Translations under genes and position numbers: made by a program
Part shown: in pieces, positions 1-7,323 of the stretch
Layout of the letters: the number at the start of each line of letters is the position of its first letter
Numbering within the stretch: the stretch's first letter is position 1
The notes under the pieces: generated by a model
What the model was told of the DNA's origin: nothing
The model's input: the letters and a program-made list of their open reading frames with translations, nothing else
The model's database searches: none
Assembly (NCBI RefSeq): GCF_030646925.1
Contig: NZ_JAUSKL010000038.1
Location: forward strand, 21,404-85,403
Length of the DNA: 64,000 nt
From: Candidatus Binatus sp.
GTDB lineage: Bacteria; Desulfobacterota; Binatia; Binatales; Binataceae
Direction: 5' to 3'

Positions 1-680
1 AGCAACGTCCGGCCATACAGCGAATAGATAAGCAACTGCGGATGCCATCCCAGCGCAAAGTAGGCGCTACCGACCCCGGTCAATGCCAGCATCGCCACCG
101 ACCATCCTGCAACTCTCGAAACGCGCACCGCGGTCCGCTCAATCAACGCCGAACCGCCGTCGTCGCTTGCCGCCACGATCAACAGCGAACTCAGCGCACC
201 GATCCAGAATCCCGCGGCCGCCTGATGCGCAAACAAAATCGCCACTGCGCGCGCGCCCTTGTCGATCGCATGACTCGAAAGGCTCTGCATCAGGAGCAAT
301 GCCGTCGCGAGCGCATAGATGAATGCGGCCGTCCTCCGCGACGGTGATCGAGTCGCCGTGATCGCCGCGAGTAATATCGCCACCGGCAACCGGATCGCCC
401 ATAGATGACCGAACACTGTCTCGCGCATCACCATCGGCGCGAGCACGATCGCGTCGCGCATCGAGCAGTCCGCCATGTTCGCAATCTGGACCAGCATCGC
501 GAGCGGCGACACCGCGAGATTGATCGCTGCCAGCCACAACCACACGCGCCCGAACGAATCGAGCGGAGCCGCGCTTTCGGCCGCGTCGAAGAAAAGCGCA
601 AACGCCGATGTGCCGAAGATCACCGTGGACGCGATCAGCAGCGGCCATGTCGCGAGCGCGCTCAACTGCGTCGGGGTCAA
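1..680 (-). CDS. copD: Copper resistance protein CopD, partial (cut by left edge)
   Basis: The frame is open from a TTG at 680 to the window edge (226 codons), so the C-terminus is missing. The translation is strongly hydrophobic, with several membrane-length stretches (for example WPLLIASTVIFGTSAFALFF near the start, later VWLWLAAINLAVSPLAMLV and FAHQAAAGFWIGALSSLLIV). This fits the polytopic inner-membrane CopD family, which works with periplasmic CopC in copper uptake or handling. The TTG start overlaps the copC stop (TTGA), a sign of translational coupling. The ATG-initiated frame opposite, 139-741, is a shadow. The fold class is well supported; the direction of copper movement is not shown by the sequence. 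Confidence 0.8.
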   Translation of the reverse strand, partial: MTPTQLSALATWPLLIASTVIFGTSAFALFFDAAESAAPLDSFGRVWLWLAAINLAVSPLAMLVQIANMADCSMRDAIVLAPMVMRETVFGHLWAIRLPVAILLAAITATRSPSRRTAAFIYALATALLLMQSLSSHAIDKGARAVAILFAHQAAAGFWIGALSSLLIVAASDDGGSALIERTAVRVSRVAGWSVAMLALTGVGSAYFALGWHPQLLIYSLYGRTL

Positions 681-1063
681 TCGCGACTCCCAGCCACCGT
701 GAACGTGTACGAACCCTCCGAGCGATGACTGTCCTGCGCAACCACGCTCCACTTGACCGCGTAATCGCCGACCGCGAGCGGCTTCAATTTCACCGACAGT
801 GTGATGCGATCTTCGCTGACCGCCGGCGCATCCGCCGTCACGTCGGCGCCGCTTTTATCGCTTACCTGCAGATGCGCAAACATCGCTTCGATTGGATTGT
901 CGAACCGGATTTCGACTTCGGCCGGCACCGCATTCATCGTGCACCCCACCATCGGCTGCTCGGCGGCCGGGAATGCATGTGCGCGCGACGATCGCGGCGC
1001 TACAACAACGCCTGCCCCTGCGATCGCGATCGCCGCTATCAGTGATGCTTGTGACGCTCTCAT
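677..1063 (-). CDS. copC: Periplasmic copper-binding protein CopC
   Basis: A 128-residue secreted protein. I chose the ATG at 1063 because it forms TGATG with the stop of the upstream gene; a TTG at 1078 is the alternative. A signal peptide ends at SSRA, so the mature protein would start HAFP. In CopC proteins this N-terminal His is a Cu(II) ligand, and the second Asp-x-His site is present near the C-terminus (QDSHRSEG). The body has the one-domain beta-sandwich pattern (EIRFDNPIEAMFAHLQV). It lies between an outer-membrane barrel gene and copD, in the same direction and overlapping both, so the three are probably one transcript. It probably binds periplasmic copper for CopD. Confidence 0.9.
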   Translation of the reverse strand: MRASQASLIAAIAIAGAGVVVAPRSSRAHAFPAAEQPMVGCTMNAVPAEVEIRFDNPIEAMFAHLQVSDKSGADVTADAPAVSEDRITLSVKLKPLAVGDYAVKWSVVAQDSHRSEGSYTFTVAGSRD

Positions 1064-1968
1064 CAGAATGGAGTCCAATTCGTCGCGGGAATCAGATCGT
1101 CGATAAATAGATCGACCAAGCCGAGCACCACCGCATGATTCTCGGGCACCGTCGCGTTGTTGAGCGGAAATTGCGTCGCCACGCTAAGCTCCAAAGAGCG
1201 GTTCATGAACGCGAGCCCCGGCGTGATCCGAATCTGCGGAAAGGTCTGGCCCGACGGTCCTGCTAGTAGTTGGTCGTAGTTGAACTCGGTGTAGAGATAC
1301 ATGTTTCGAATCGGCCACGGCAGCCCGAAATCATGCACCGAGTTGCTGAGATACGGGATCGAGTATTCGATCAGTTCGTCGGCGACGAGATCGTGCACCG
1401 CAACCCCGCTGGTATTGGCGCTGTAACCGACGTCGCCCTGAAAACCGATCGGCCGCAGGTATCTCAGGATCGGATTGTCATTCGGCAAGTCGCCCATCCC
1501 CTTGGCCCACAGCACCTCGGGCCCCATCCTGAAGTGCGTCTCCGCGCCGATGCTCGGATTGCCGACGGGCATGTCCATCCCCAAGGCCGCCGACAATCGG
1601 AACTGATGCTCGTCGTTGGTGTAGAACGCATACTTCAGCAGTACTTCCATATTTTCGAAGCCGCTCGCCGAATGTTCCTCTTTCGGCGACGATTCGACCC
1701 ACGCGCTGCCGAGCACGATGCTCGAGTTCTCGCTGAGTTTCTTCTCGAGCGAGAATCCCAACGCGAATTCTCTACCCTCCGAAGTGCGGACCCAACTCGG
1801 CCGCGCGATTGCAAATTCATTCTTCGGATTCGCGTCCTCCGCCACAATCGGCTCGAGGAACGTGTAGCCGCCTATTGTCCCGTGCGCACAAGCGCACCTC
1901 GCATCAATCGCGACCGCGGTGAACGCGAGCGTCCCCGATGCGATCGCCATCACCAAAATCCGTATCAT
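1063..1968 (-). CDS. Putative outer-membrane beta-barrel protein
   Basis: About 301 residues from the ATG at 1968, chosen because a good ribosome site (GGAGAGCG) lies just upstream; an earlier in-frame start at 2007 would add a poor N-terminus. A signal peptide (MIRILVMAIASGTLAFTAVA) is followed by a cysteine-poor body with alternating polar/hydrophobic strands and aromatic residues (FALGFSLEKKL, YLYTEFNYDQLL). It ends in Phe (NWTPF), as many outer-membrane barrels do. This resembles transporter-like or MetA-pathway type barrels, but I cannot name a family firmly. It overlaps copC by one base (TGATG). Context suggests an outer-membrane component of a metal-handling operon. Confidence 0.6.
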   Translation of the reverse strand: MIRILVMAIASGTLAFTAVAIDARCACAHGTIGGYTFLEPIVAEDANPKNEFAIARPSWVRTSEGREFALGFSLEKKLSENSSIVLGSAWVESSPKEEHSASGFENMEVLLKYAFYTNDEHQFRLSAALGMDMPVGNPSIGAETHFRMGPEVLWAKGMGDLPNDNPILRYLRPIGFQGDVGYSANTSGVAVHDLVADELIEYSIPYLSNSVHDFGLPWPIRNMYLYTEFNYDQLLAGPSGQTFPQIRITPGLAFMNRSLELSVATQFPLNNATVPENHAVVLGLVDLFIDDLIPATNWTPF

Positions 1969-2071
1969 CCATCGCTCTCCACAAGGCCACGCCGACGTGC
2001 TGCGCAACCTTGGCGAAATGGCTGCAAAACTTCGCTAAATGTTCGTACCGAAGAGGAGAAAAAGCGCGACT

Positions 2072-2389
2072 CTAGGCCAGCTTGGGCGGGGGCGAATCCG
2101 GGAACACGACGATTTTGCCCTTCAAAACAGGCACAACCGGCAGGAAGGTTTCACGTGAAACATCGTCGTAGCCAATTATTCGCGGCGCGGACCGCGCGAG
2201 CAGGGTCACCGTCGGAGATTGATCCGCAGCCTGCAGCGGATGGCAGATGTCCATCGTCAGCGACGGCCCCGACTTCTCCGCGATCACGATCACGCCAATC
2301 GATGGCAGACTCGCGGCCATCATGACGATCGCGATCGCCGCGGCGAGTTGCCGCAGCGCGATTCGATTCATCGTGAGCGCCGTCGCCAT
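2072..2389 (-). CDS. Small exported hypothetical protein
   Basis: A 105-residue protein starting 9 nt after the SCO1 stop, in the same operon. The N-terminus (IALRQLAAAIAIVMMAASLP) looks like a signal peptide or membrane anchor. The mature part has a single Cys in a DICHPLQAADQSPTV segment and a Pro-rich end (FPDSPPPKLA). Cys-His spacing in that segment could bind a metal, but this is only suggestive. I do not recognise the family. Conserved operon position between SCO1 and the barrel/CopC genes points to a copper-related periplasmic role. Confidence 0.6.
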   Translation of the reverse strand: MATALTMNRIALRQLAAAIAIVMMAASLPSIGVIVIAEKSGPSLTMDICHPLQAADQSPTVTLLARSAPRIIGYDDVSRETFLPVVPVLKGKIVVFPDSPPPKLA

Positions 2390-2398
2390 GAACGCAAT

Positions 2399-3016
2399 CT
2401 AGCCTTTGCTCAGCACGGCGTTCACGTCGGCCGCCACCGACTTCGCACTTACGTCGAGGGCGTTGTACTGGCGCATCTGGCGGCCGTCCGGCCCGAGCAA
2501 AAACGCCGACACCGAGTGCGTGACCGAGCCGTCGCTCTCGCGATCGCGCCGCAGCTTGTACAGTGCCAGCACCTGGTCGATTTGCGCCGGCGGCCCCGTC
2601 AGAAAAAGCCATCCGCGTTCGTCGGCGCCTTGCACCTTCGCATACTTCGCGAGTTCCGCGGGGCTGTCATGCTCGGGATCGAGCGTGATCGAAATGATCG
2701 TGGCCTTTTCGCCGAGTTCGGGTCCGAGTTCGCGCGCAACCTCCACCATCTTGGCGGTGAGCCTCGGACACGTCGATGCGCACGACGTATAAATGAAATC
2801 GACCAGCACTGGCTTGCCCTTTAGCGATGCAAGAGACACCGAGTTGCCGTGCTGGTCTGTCAGACTGATCGCGGGCAGGCCATTGGTTTCGTTCGCGGCA
2901 GGATAGTCGCCGACTGCTTCGCGATTGCATCCCGCGATCGCGAGCGCGATCAGCAGCGCGAGTCCGGCGCTCGCCAGCATCGCGCGTGCGTGATTCATGG
3001 CGCGGTGTTCAGCCAT
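2399..3016 (-). CDS. SCO1/SenC family thioredoxin-fold copper chaperone (lipoprotein)
   Basis: 205 residues with an N-terminal lipobox (LAIAGC) and the SCO fold. It has the CxxxC copper/redox motif (YTSCASTCP, about residue 77) and the distal conserved His in SVTHSVSAFLL. SCO proteins deliver copper to the CuA site of cytochrome oxidase or act as thiol reductases at the outer face of the inner membrane. The start could be 3016 or the ATG at 2998; the latter gives a tighter signal sequence. Upstream lies the DUF2318 gene (17 nt gap) and downstream the small exported protein, so it belongs to the copper module. Confidence 0.9.
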   Translation of the reverse strand: MAEHRAMNHARAMLASAGLALLIALAIAGCNREAVGDYPAANETNGLPAISLTDQHGNSVSLASLKGKPVLVDFIYTSCASTCPRLTAKMVEVARELGPELGEKATIISITLDPEHDSPAELAKYAKVQGADERGWLFLTGPPAQIDQVLALYKLRRDRESDGSVTHSVSAFLLGPDGRQMRQYNALDVSAKSVAADVNAVLSKG

Positions 3017-3032
3017 TGGATTCGACTTGCTA

Positions 3033-3479
3033 CTAGAAAAGCGCGCGGCCTGCGCTCAAATCTGAAGTTTTGATTTTGACCGTCTGCGCGTTGCCTTCGT
3101 GCGGCAGTCGCTCCGGCACGCACGACGCTTTGCCCTCGGCCATGCGATCGATCGCGTAATGGTTGCCGCACACGCGGCAAATCAATTCGCCCGCAACGAC
3201 CTGGTAACCGCGATGAAACGTGAAGCACTGCCGGCATGCGTCGAACACGGAACGCACCTCGCCGTCCATCCCGCGCGCCAGCACGAAGCGCAATTTTTTG
3301 CCGGCGTCGTCGGTGTAGCAGAACATCTTCGCGTGTCCGCGCAGCAGACTCGCGATGTTGACGTTCACGTTGCCATTGCCGCTGACGGCTGAGCAGTTCG
3401 AGGTGGCGGAGACCGCCAGGTAGATCGCGCCGACGGCAAGCGCGGCGCCCGCGGCAATTTTGAATCTGAGCAATCGCAT
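3033..3479 (-). CDS. DUF2318-type membrane-anchored Cys-rich protein
   Basis: 148 residues with one N-terminal membrane helix (AAGAALAVGAIYLAVSA) and an external domain. This domain contains FDACRQCF, ELICRVCGNHYAIDRM and a further Cys in GKASCVPERLP. This Cys pattern matches the DUF2318 domain, found in predicted metal-reductase-like membrane proteins often linked to iron or copper uptake. Here only the soluble Cys domain with its anchor is present; the larger multi-span version of the family is not seen. It is the first gene of the metal module (followed by SCO1). Cofactor is unknown; the two CxxC pairs could hold a metal. Confidence 0.8.
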   Translation of the reverse strand: MRLLRFKIAAGAALAVGAIYLAVSATSNCSAVSGNGNVNVNIASLLRGHAKMFCYTDDAGKKLRFVLARGMDGEVRSVFDACRQCFTFHRGYQVVAGELICRVCGNHYAIDRMAEGKASCVPERLPHEGNAQTVKIKTSDLSAGRALF

Positions 3480-3513
3480 TGGACCAAGATGCTGGCTTAC
3501 AGCGCGCGCATCG

Positions 3514-4467
3514 TCAAGAAGCCGCCGCCTCGGTCAGCATCACTTCCTTGATTCGCTCGCTGAGTTCCATCACGCGGAGTCCATCGTCGGCGCTCACCGC
3601 CGGAGTTGCGCGAGTGCGCACCGCGTCGACAAAAGATCTGACCTCGTCGGCGAGCGGGTCGCTTTCCGCGAGATCGATCTGCTCGGCCGAGATGGTTGGA
3701 AAGTTCGAGCCGGGGGAGGGCGGACTCTTCCGATAAATCTGGATGCGGCGCGCCTCGTAATCGACCGAGATGTACGCGTCGGGCTGGAAGAAGCGAATCT
3801 TGCGCTCGCGCCGCGCCGAAACTCGGCTCGTCACAAGGTTCGCGATAAGCCCGCTCCTGAAACGAATGCGCGCGTTGGCTAGATCGATGCGATCGGTGAG
3901 GATCGCGACGCCAACTGCTTCGAGCGACGCGACCTCCGACGGCGCAACCGACATGATTACGTCGAGATCGTGCACCATCAGATCGAGCACAACGTCCACG
4001 TCGGTGCCGCGCTCGGTGAAGGGCGCGAGTCGATGGCATTCGACGAAGCGCGGATTTTTTACGAGCGAATGCAGTCGCACGACGGCGGGATTGAAGCGTT
4101 CGAGGTGGCCGATCTGAAGAATCCTGCCGCCTGACGATGCGAGGTCGGCGAGTTGACGCGCCTCCGCGAGCGTCGTCGCCATCGGCTTTTCGAGCAACAC
4201 ATCGATGCCGGACGAGAGCATCGCGGATGCGATTTCGTGATGAGTGATTCCGGGCGACGCGACCGTGACCAGATCGACGGCGCCCGCGAGCTCGCGATAG
4301 TCGGTGAGCGGCGATGCGCCGACTTCGGCCGCGACTTGCGCCGCGCGATCGCGGTCAATGTCCACGACGTGCGCGACCGTGACGCCGGGTATCGCGGCAT
4401 ACTTGCGGGCGTGCAAGGTGCCGAGGCGTCCGGCGCCGATGACCGCTGCGCGCAGTTCAGGCATCAC
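3514..4467 (-). CDS. Gfo/Idh/MocA family NAD(P)-dependent oxidoreductase
   Basis: 317 residues. The Rossmann motif is at the N-terminus (VIGAGRLGTLHARKY) and the family Lys-Pro motif in VLLEKPMATT, with LMVHDLDVIM in the C-terminal alpha/beta domain. Such enzymes oxidise or reduce a hydroxyl on a sugar or nucleotide sugar. The start (ATG 4467, second Met at 4464) overlaps the end of lpxI. A Gfo/Idh gene next to lpxI recurs in LpxI-type lipid A clusters, so the substrate is likely a UDP-amino sugar or lipid A intermediate, although that is context only. lpxB, which often follows, is not present here. Confidence 0.85.
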   Translation of the reverse strand: MMPELRAAVIGAGRLGTLHARKYAAIPGVTVAHVVDIDRDRAAQVAAEVGASPLTDYRELAGAVDLVTVASPGITHHEIASAMLSSGIDVLLEKPMATTLAEARQLADLASSGGRILQIGHLERFNPAVVRLHSLVKNPRFVECHRLAPFTERGTDVDVVLDLMVHDLDVIMSVAPSEVASLEAVGVAILTDRIDLANARIRFRSGLIANLVTSRVSARRERKIRFFQPDAYISVDYEARRIQIYRKSPPSPGSNFPTISAEQIDLAESDPLADEVRSFVDAVRTRATPAVSADDGLRVMELSERIKEVMLTEAAAS

Positions 4468-5284
4468 CGCTTCGCGTAGTCCAGGTATGTCCGAAAACGG
4501 CTATATTTTTCGCACGCGCCAAATCGAGCGTGCGATCGCATTCGAGAATCAGCGCGATGCCCGCTTCGATGCCGACCAGCGCGGCGCCGATCTCGCCAAG
4601 CAGATCGATCGTCGCGGGCCCTATTGCGGGGCGGTCGAAGCGGAGGTCCTGTCCGGGTTTGGCGGCTTTCGCGACGACGAGTCCCGCGCCGACCATCGCG
4701 GCTGCGCGCCTGAGCGCCCCGTCGGTGCCCTCGACAGCTTCGACCGCGGCCACGACCCCATCGCGAACCGCAACGGTCTGTCCGATATCGAAGCTGCCGA
4801 GTTGCCGCGCCACCGCGAATGCCAGATCGAGATCGCGCAGTTGCGCCTCGCTCGGCGCCGGGCCTGCGGCGATTCCGGCCGGCGCGAGCCAATGCTCGAT
4901 CATCGGGACCGGATCGATCATGCGGATGCCTTCGCGCTCGACTTCGCGCGCGACGCCGCGGAGCACCGCGTCGTCACTGAAGCGTCCGATACTGGCGAGC
5001 ATCGCGAGTGCGCGCGCATCGGGCGCGAATGAATCTTTGAGGCGCGCGCGCGAGATGCCGCCCGCCATCGCAGCTTCACTCACGCCGGCGCGGTTGAACG
5101 CATCGATTATTTTTTGCAGCTCGCCGACTTTGATCCAGGTGACGTCATCGGCGATCGAGTCGATCGCGCGATCGCTTTCGTTGAGATGAGCCACTGCGAT
5201 GACCTTGATTCCGCGTTTGCGCGCACCCGCTGCGACTTCGAGCGGAAAAACGCCGTTGCCCGCGATGAGCCCTAGCTTATTCAC
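4457..5284 (-). CDS. lpxI: UDP-2,3-diacylglucosamine pyrophosphatase LpxI
   Basis: 275 residues, GTG start at 5284 overlapping the lpxA stop. LpxI (formerly DUF1009) hydrolyses UDP-2,3-diacylglucosamine to lipid X and replaces LpxH in many alpha- and deltaproteobacterial groups. Family signs are the N-terminal LGLIAGNGVFPLEVA, the central GISRARLKDSF and the C-terminal KPGQDLRFDRPAIGP block with its acidic/Arg residues. Upstream are lpxA, fabZ, skp and bamA; downstream the Gfo/Idh gene overlaps by about 11 bases. A cytosolic or peripheral membrane step of lipid A synthesis. Confidence 0.92.
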   Translation of the reverse strand: MNKLGLIAGNGVFPLEVAAGARKRGIKVIAVAHLNESDRAIDSIADDVTWIKVGELQKIIDAFNRAGVSEAAMAGGISRARLKDSFAPDARALAMLASIGRFSDDAVLRGVAREVEREGIRMIDPVPMIEHWLAPAGIAAGPAPSEAQLRDLDLAFAVARQLGSFDIGQTVAVRDGVVAAVEAVEGTDGALRRAAAMVGAGLVVAKAAKPGQDLRFDRPAIGPATIDLLGEIGAALVGIEAGIALILECDRTLDLARAKNIAVFGHTWTTRSGDA

Positions 5285-6155
5285 GCTTGCGGCCGACGAC
5301 TCCGCGCTTCGAGTTGTTGATGAAATCTACGAGGCGCCGCACTTCGGGCAGGTCGCCGTATTCCTCGAGCGCTTTAGCGATAGCTTCCTCGCGGAGCAGC
5401 TTGGAAAAAAAGAGCATGCGGGTCGCGGACTTGATCGCAGAGATGGTCTCGGCGCTGAAGCCGCGGCGCTGCAAGCCGATTTCATTGACGCCGGCCAGGC
5501 GCGCGCGATCGCCGGCAACCATCGCAAACGGCGGCACGTCCTGCGCGACTTTCGCGCCCGCCGCGACCAGCGAGTATGCGCCGACGCGGCAGAACTGATG
5601 CACGCCGCTCATGCCTTCGAGGTTGGCGAACTCCTCGATCACGCAATGGCCGCCGAGCTGAGTCGAGTTCACCAGGATGCAATGGTCGCCGATGAAGCAA
5701 TCGTGCGCGATGTGCACGTAGGGCATCACCAGCACGTGATTGCCGATGAGCGTGCGCATCCCGCCGACTTCGGTGCCGCGATGAATCGACGTGAACTCGC
5801 GGATCGTGTTGTCGTCGCCGATTTCGAGCGTCGCGGGCTCGCCGTGGAATTTCAAATCGGGGGTTGCTGCGCCGACAACTGCGAAAGGAAAAATCCGGTT
5901 GCGCCGGCCGATCGTGGTGAGGCTGTCGATCACGACGTTCGGACCCACTACGGTGTCAGCGCCGATATTTACTGCTGGCCCAATCACCGCGCCGGGACCG
6001 ACATCAACGCTCGAGTCGATTTCAGCGCGCGGATCGATGACGGCTGAGGGATGGATTCGGCCCGCTATCGGACTTGCTCCTCGACTTCCATCGCAGACAG
6101 TTCGGCCTGCGCAGCCAGCTCGTTTTCGACCTTGGCGGTGGCCTGCATCCGCCAC
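5277..6155 (-). CDS. lpxA: UDP-N-acetylglucosamine acyltransferase LpxA (start uncertain)
   Basis: LpxA adds the first fatty acyl chain to UDP-GlcNAc. The left-handed beta-helix hexapeptide pattern is clear (IHPSAVIDPRAEIDSS, VGPGAVIGPAVNIG, VVGPNVVIDS), followed by the family landmarks EFTSIHRGTEVGG, HVLVMPYVHIAHDC and the C-terminal NEIGLQRRGFS segment. The conserved part begins near 6060, just after the fabZ stop at 6065. The only standard in-frame start before it is the GTG at 6155, which overlaps fabZ by about 90 bases and adds a non-conserved Arg-rich leader. The real start may therefore be non-canonical near 6060-6065. Order fabZ-lpxA-lpxI is typical. Confidence 0.9.
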   Translation of the reverse strand: MADAGHRQGRKRAGCAGRTVCDGSRGASPIAGRIHPSAVIDPRAEIDSSVDVGPGAVIGPAVNIGADTVVGPNVVIDSLTTIGRRNRIFPFAVVGAATPDLKFHGEPATLEIGDDNTIREFTSIHRGTEVGGMRTLIGNHVLVMPYVHIAHDCFIGDHCILVNSTQLGGHCVIEEFANLEGMSGVHQFCRVGAYSLVAAGAKVAQDVPPFAMVAGDRARLAGVNEIGLQRRGFSAETISAIKSATRMLFFSKLLREEAIAKALEEYGDLPEVRRLVDFINNSKRGVVGRKRE

Positions 6156-6520
6156 AGCGGGCGGTGAAACTTGATGATGGTAACTTCCATGCGCAACTGA
6201 TCGCCGGGAATCACGCGGCGCCGAAAGCGAACTTTGTCGAGCCCGGTCAGCATGAAGAGCCGTTTCGGATCGCCGCCCACTTCGTTCAGCGCGAGAATCG
6301 CCGCCGACTGCGCTAGCGCCTCGACAATCAACACGCCGGGCATCACGGGATGCTCAGGGAAATGGCCGGCGAAAAAGGGCTCGTTGAAGGTGACGTTCTT
6401 GAGCGTCATCACGCGGCCCTTTTCGAGCTTAAGGATTCGATCGACCAGCAGGAAGGGATAGCGATGCGGCAGCAGCCCGAGCACGCGCTGCAGCTCGGCG
6501 GCTCTTGCGTCGTCAGCCAT
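6065..6520 (-). CDS. fabZ: (3R)-hydroxyacyl-ACP dehydratase FabZ
   Basis: About 151 residues from the ATG at 6520; the longer frame to 6739 overlaps skp and its extra N-terminus is Arg-rich and unlike FabZ. The hot-dog fold signature is present: LPHRYPFLLVDRI, NVTFNEPFFAGHFPEHPVMP (catalytic His in the FAGHFP loop) and LIVEALAQ with the catalytic Glu. FabZ dehydrates hydroxyacyl-ACP in fatty acid synthesis and competes with lipid A enzymes for hydroxyacyl-ACP, which explains its frequent place beside lpxA. In many genomes lpxD lies between skp and fabZ; here the gap is only 8 nt and lpxD is missing. Confidence 0.93.
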   Translation of the reverse strand: MADDARAAELQRVLGLLPHRYPFLLVDRILKLEKGRVMTLKNVTFNEPFFAGHFPEHPVMPGVLIVEALAQSAAILALNEVGGDPKRLFMLTGLDKVRFRRRVIPGDQLRMEVTIIKFHRPLWRMQATAKVENELAAQAELSAMEVEEQVR

Positions 6521-6528
6521 CGGAGCAC

Positions 6529-7182
6529 TCACTTCGAGATCGTGGATCGTTTGGTGGCGGCCGAGCCGAAGTCCGACGGCGGGCGCGCTCCGGCCTGTTC
6601 GGCGCTGGAACGGGTGACTCCGCCGCCGCCCAATCCGACGCCGCCGCGCGTGGATTCGCCCAGCGTGCCGATCTGCACGTGCATCTGGTTGTAGCTGCGA
6701 ATCAATTGATCGGTGACGTCGATGGCGGGGGTACCCCACAGGATCGATCCTTTTTCCATCACCATCGTGTAGCCGTCACGCTCGCCGATGGTGCGAATCA
6801 CTTGCGCGAGATCGTGGACAATTTTGGCGGTGATCTCATTGTCCTTGCGCTGCAGTTCGTCCTTGGAATCCTTGTAGTCGCGCTCGAAGTTCTTGAGCTT
6901 GGCGACGTATTGGTCCTGCAGCGATTGGCGCTGATCGGGATTCATCAGCATGCCTTTCTTCTCGATCTCGTCCTTGAGGGACTGGACCTCGTTCTGCTGC
7001 CGTTGCAGGCGCGATTCGAGGGTTTCGACGCGCCCCTGAAATTCGCCCTTGGCTTTTTTGCCGGCGTCGCACTCGTTGAGCGCCCGCTGCACGTCGACGT
7101 ATGCGAGCTTCACTTCGGCGCGTGCCGGGATTGCGGTCAATAACAGCGAAACCAACGCACCGATGAAAAACCGTTGCCTCAT
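6529..7182 (-). CDS. skp: OmpH/Skp family periplasmic chaperone
   Basis: About 217 residues from the ATG at 7182 (an AGGAGG lies some 13 nt upstream; ATG 7206 is the alternative). A signal peptide (FIGALVSLLLTAIPARA) leads into the Skp start EVKLAYVDVQRALNE and a long charged coiled coil (ETLESRLQRQQNEVQSLKDE and on), then the family's C-terminal GYTMVMEKGSILWG. Skp holds unfolded outer-membrane proteins for BamA, which is encoded just upstream. The protein is longer than the usual ~160 residues because of a low-complexity Gly/Ser tail (GGVGLGGGGVTRSS). Function of that tail is unknown. Confidence 0.88.
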   Translation of the reverse strand: MRQRFFIGALVSLLLTAIPARAEVKLAYVDVQRALNECDAGKKAKGEFQGRVETLESRLQRQQNEVQSLKDEIEKKGMLMNPDQRQSLQDQYVAKLKNFERDYKDSKDELQRKDNEITAKIVHDLAQVIRTIGERDGYTMVMEKGSILWGTPAIDVTDQLIRSYNQMHVQIGTLGESTRGGVGLGGGGVTRSSAEQAGARPPSDFGSAATKRSTISK

Positions 7183-7323
7183 ACCGCGTGAAAAGCCTCC
7201 TGCCATTGAACGATCTTGCGCTTCAACACCGAAAGTGAATGATGCCTCAATCGCGAGCAACAAATCTACACGATTTGCGCCTCGGACGGCACCTGAGAAT
7301 CGGCGCGCGTTCGAGGTCCACGC

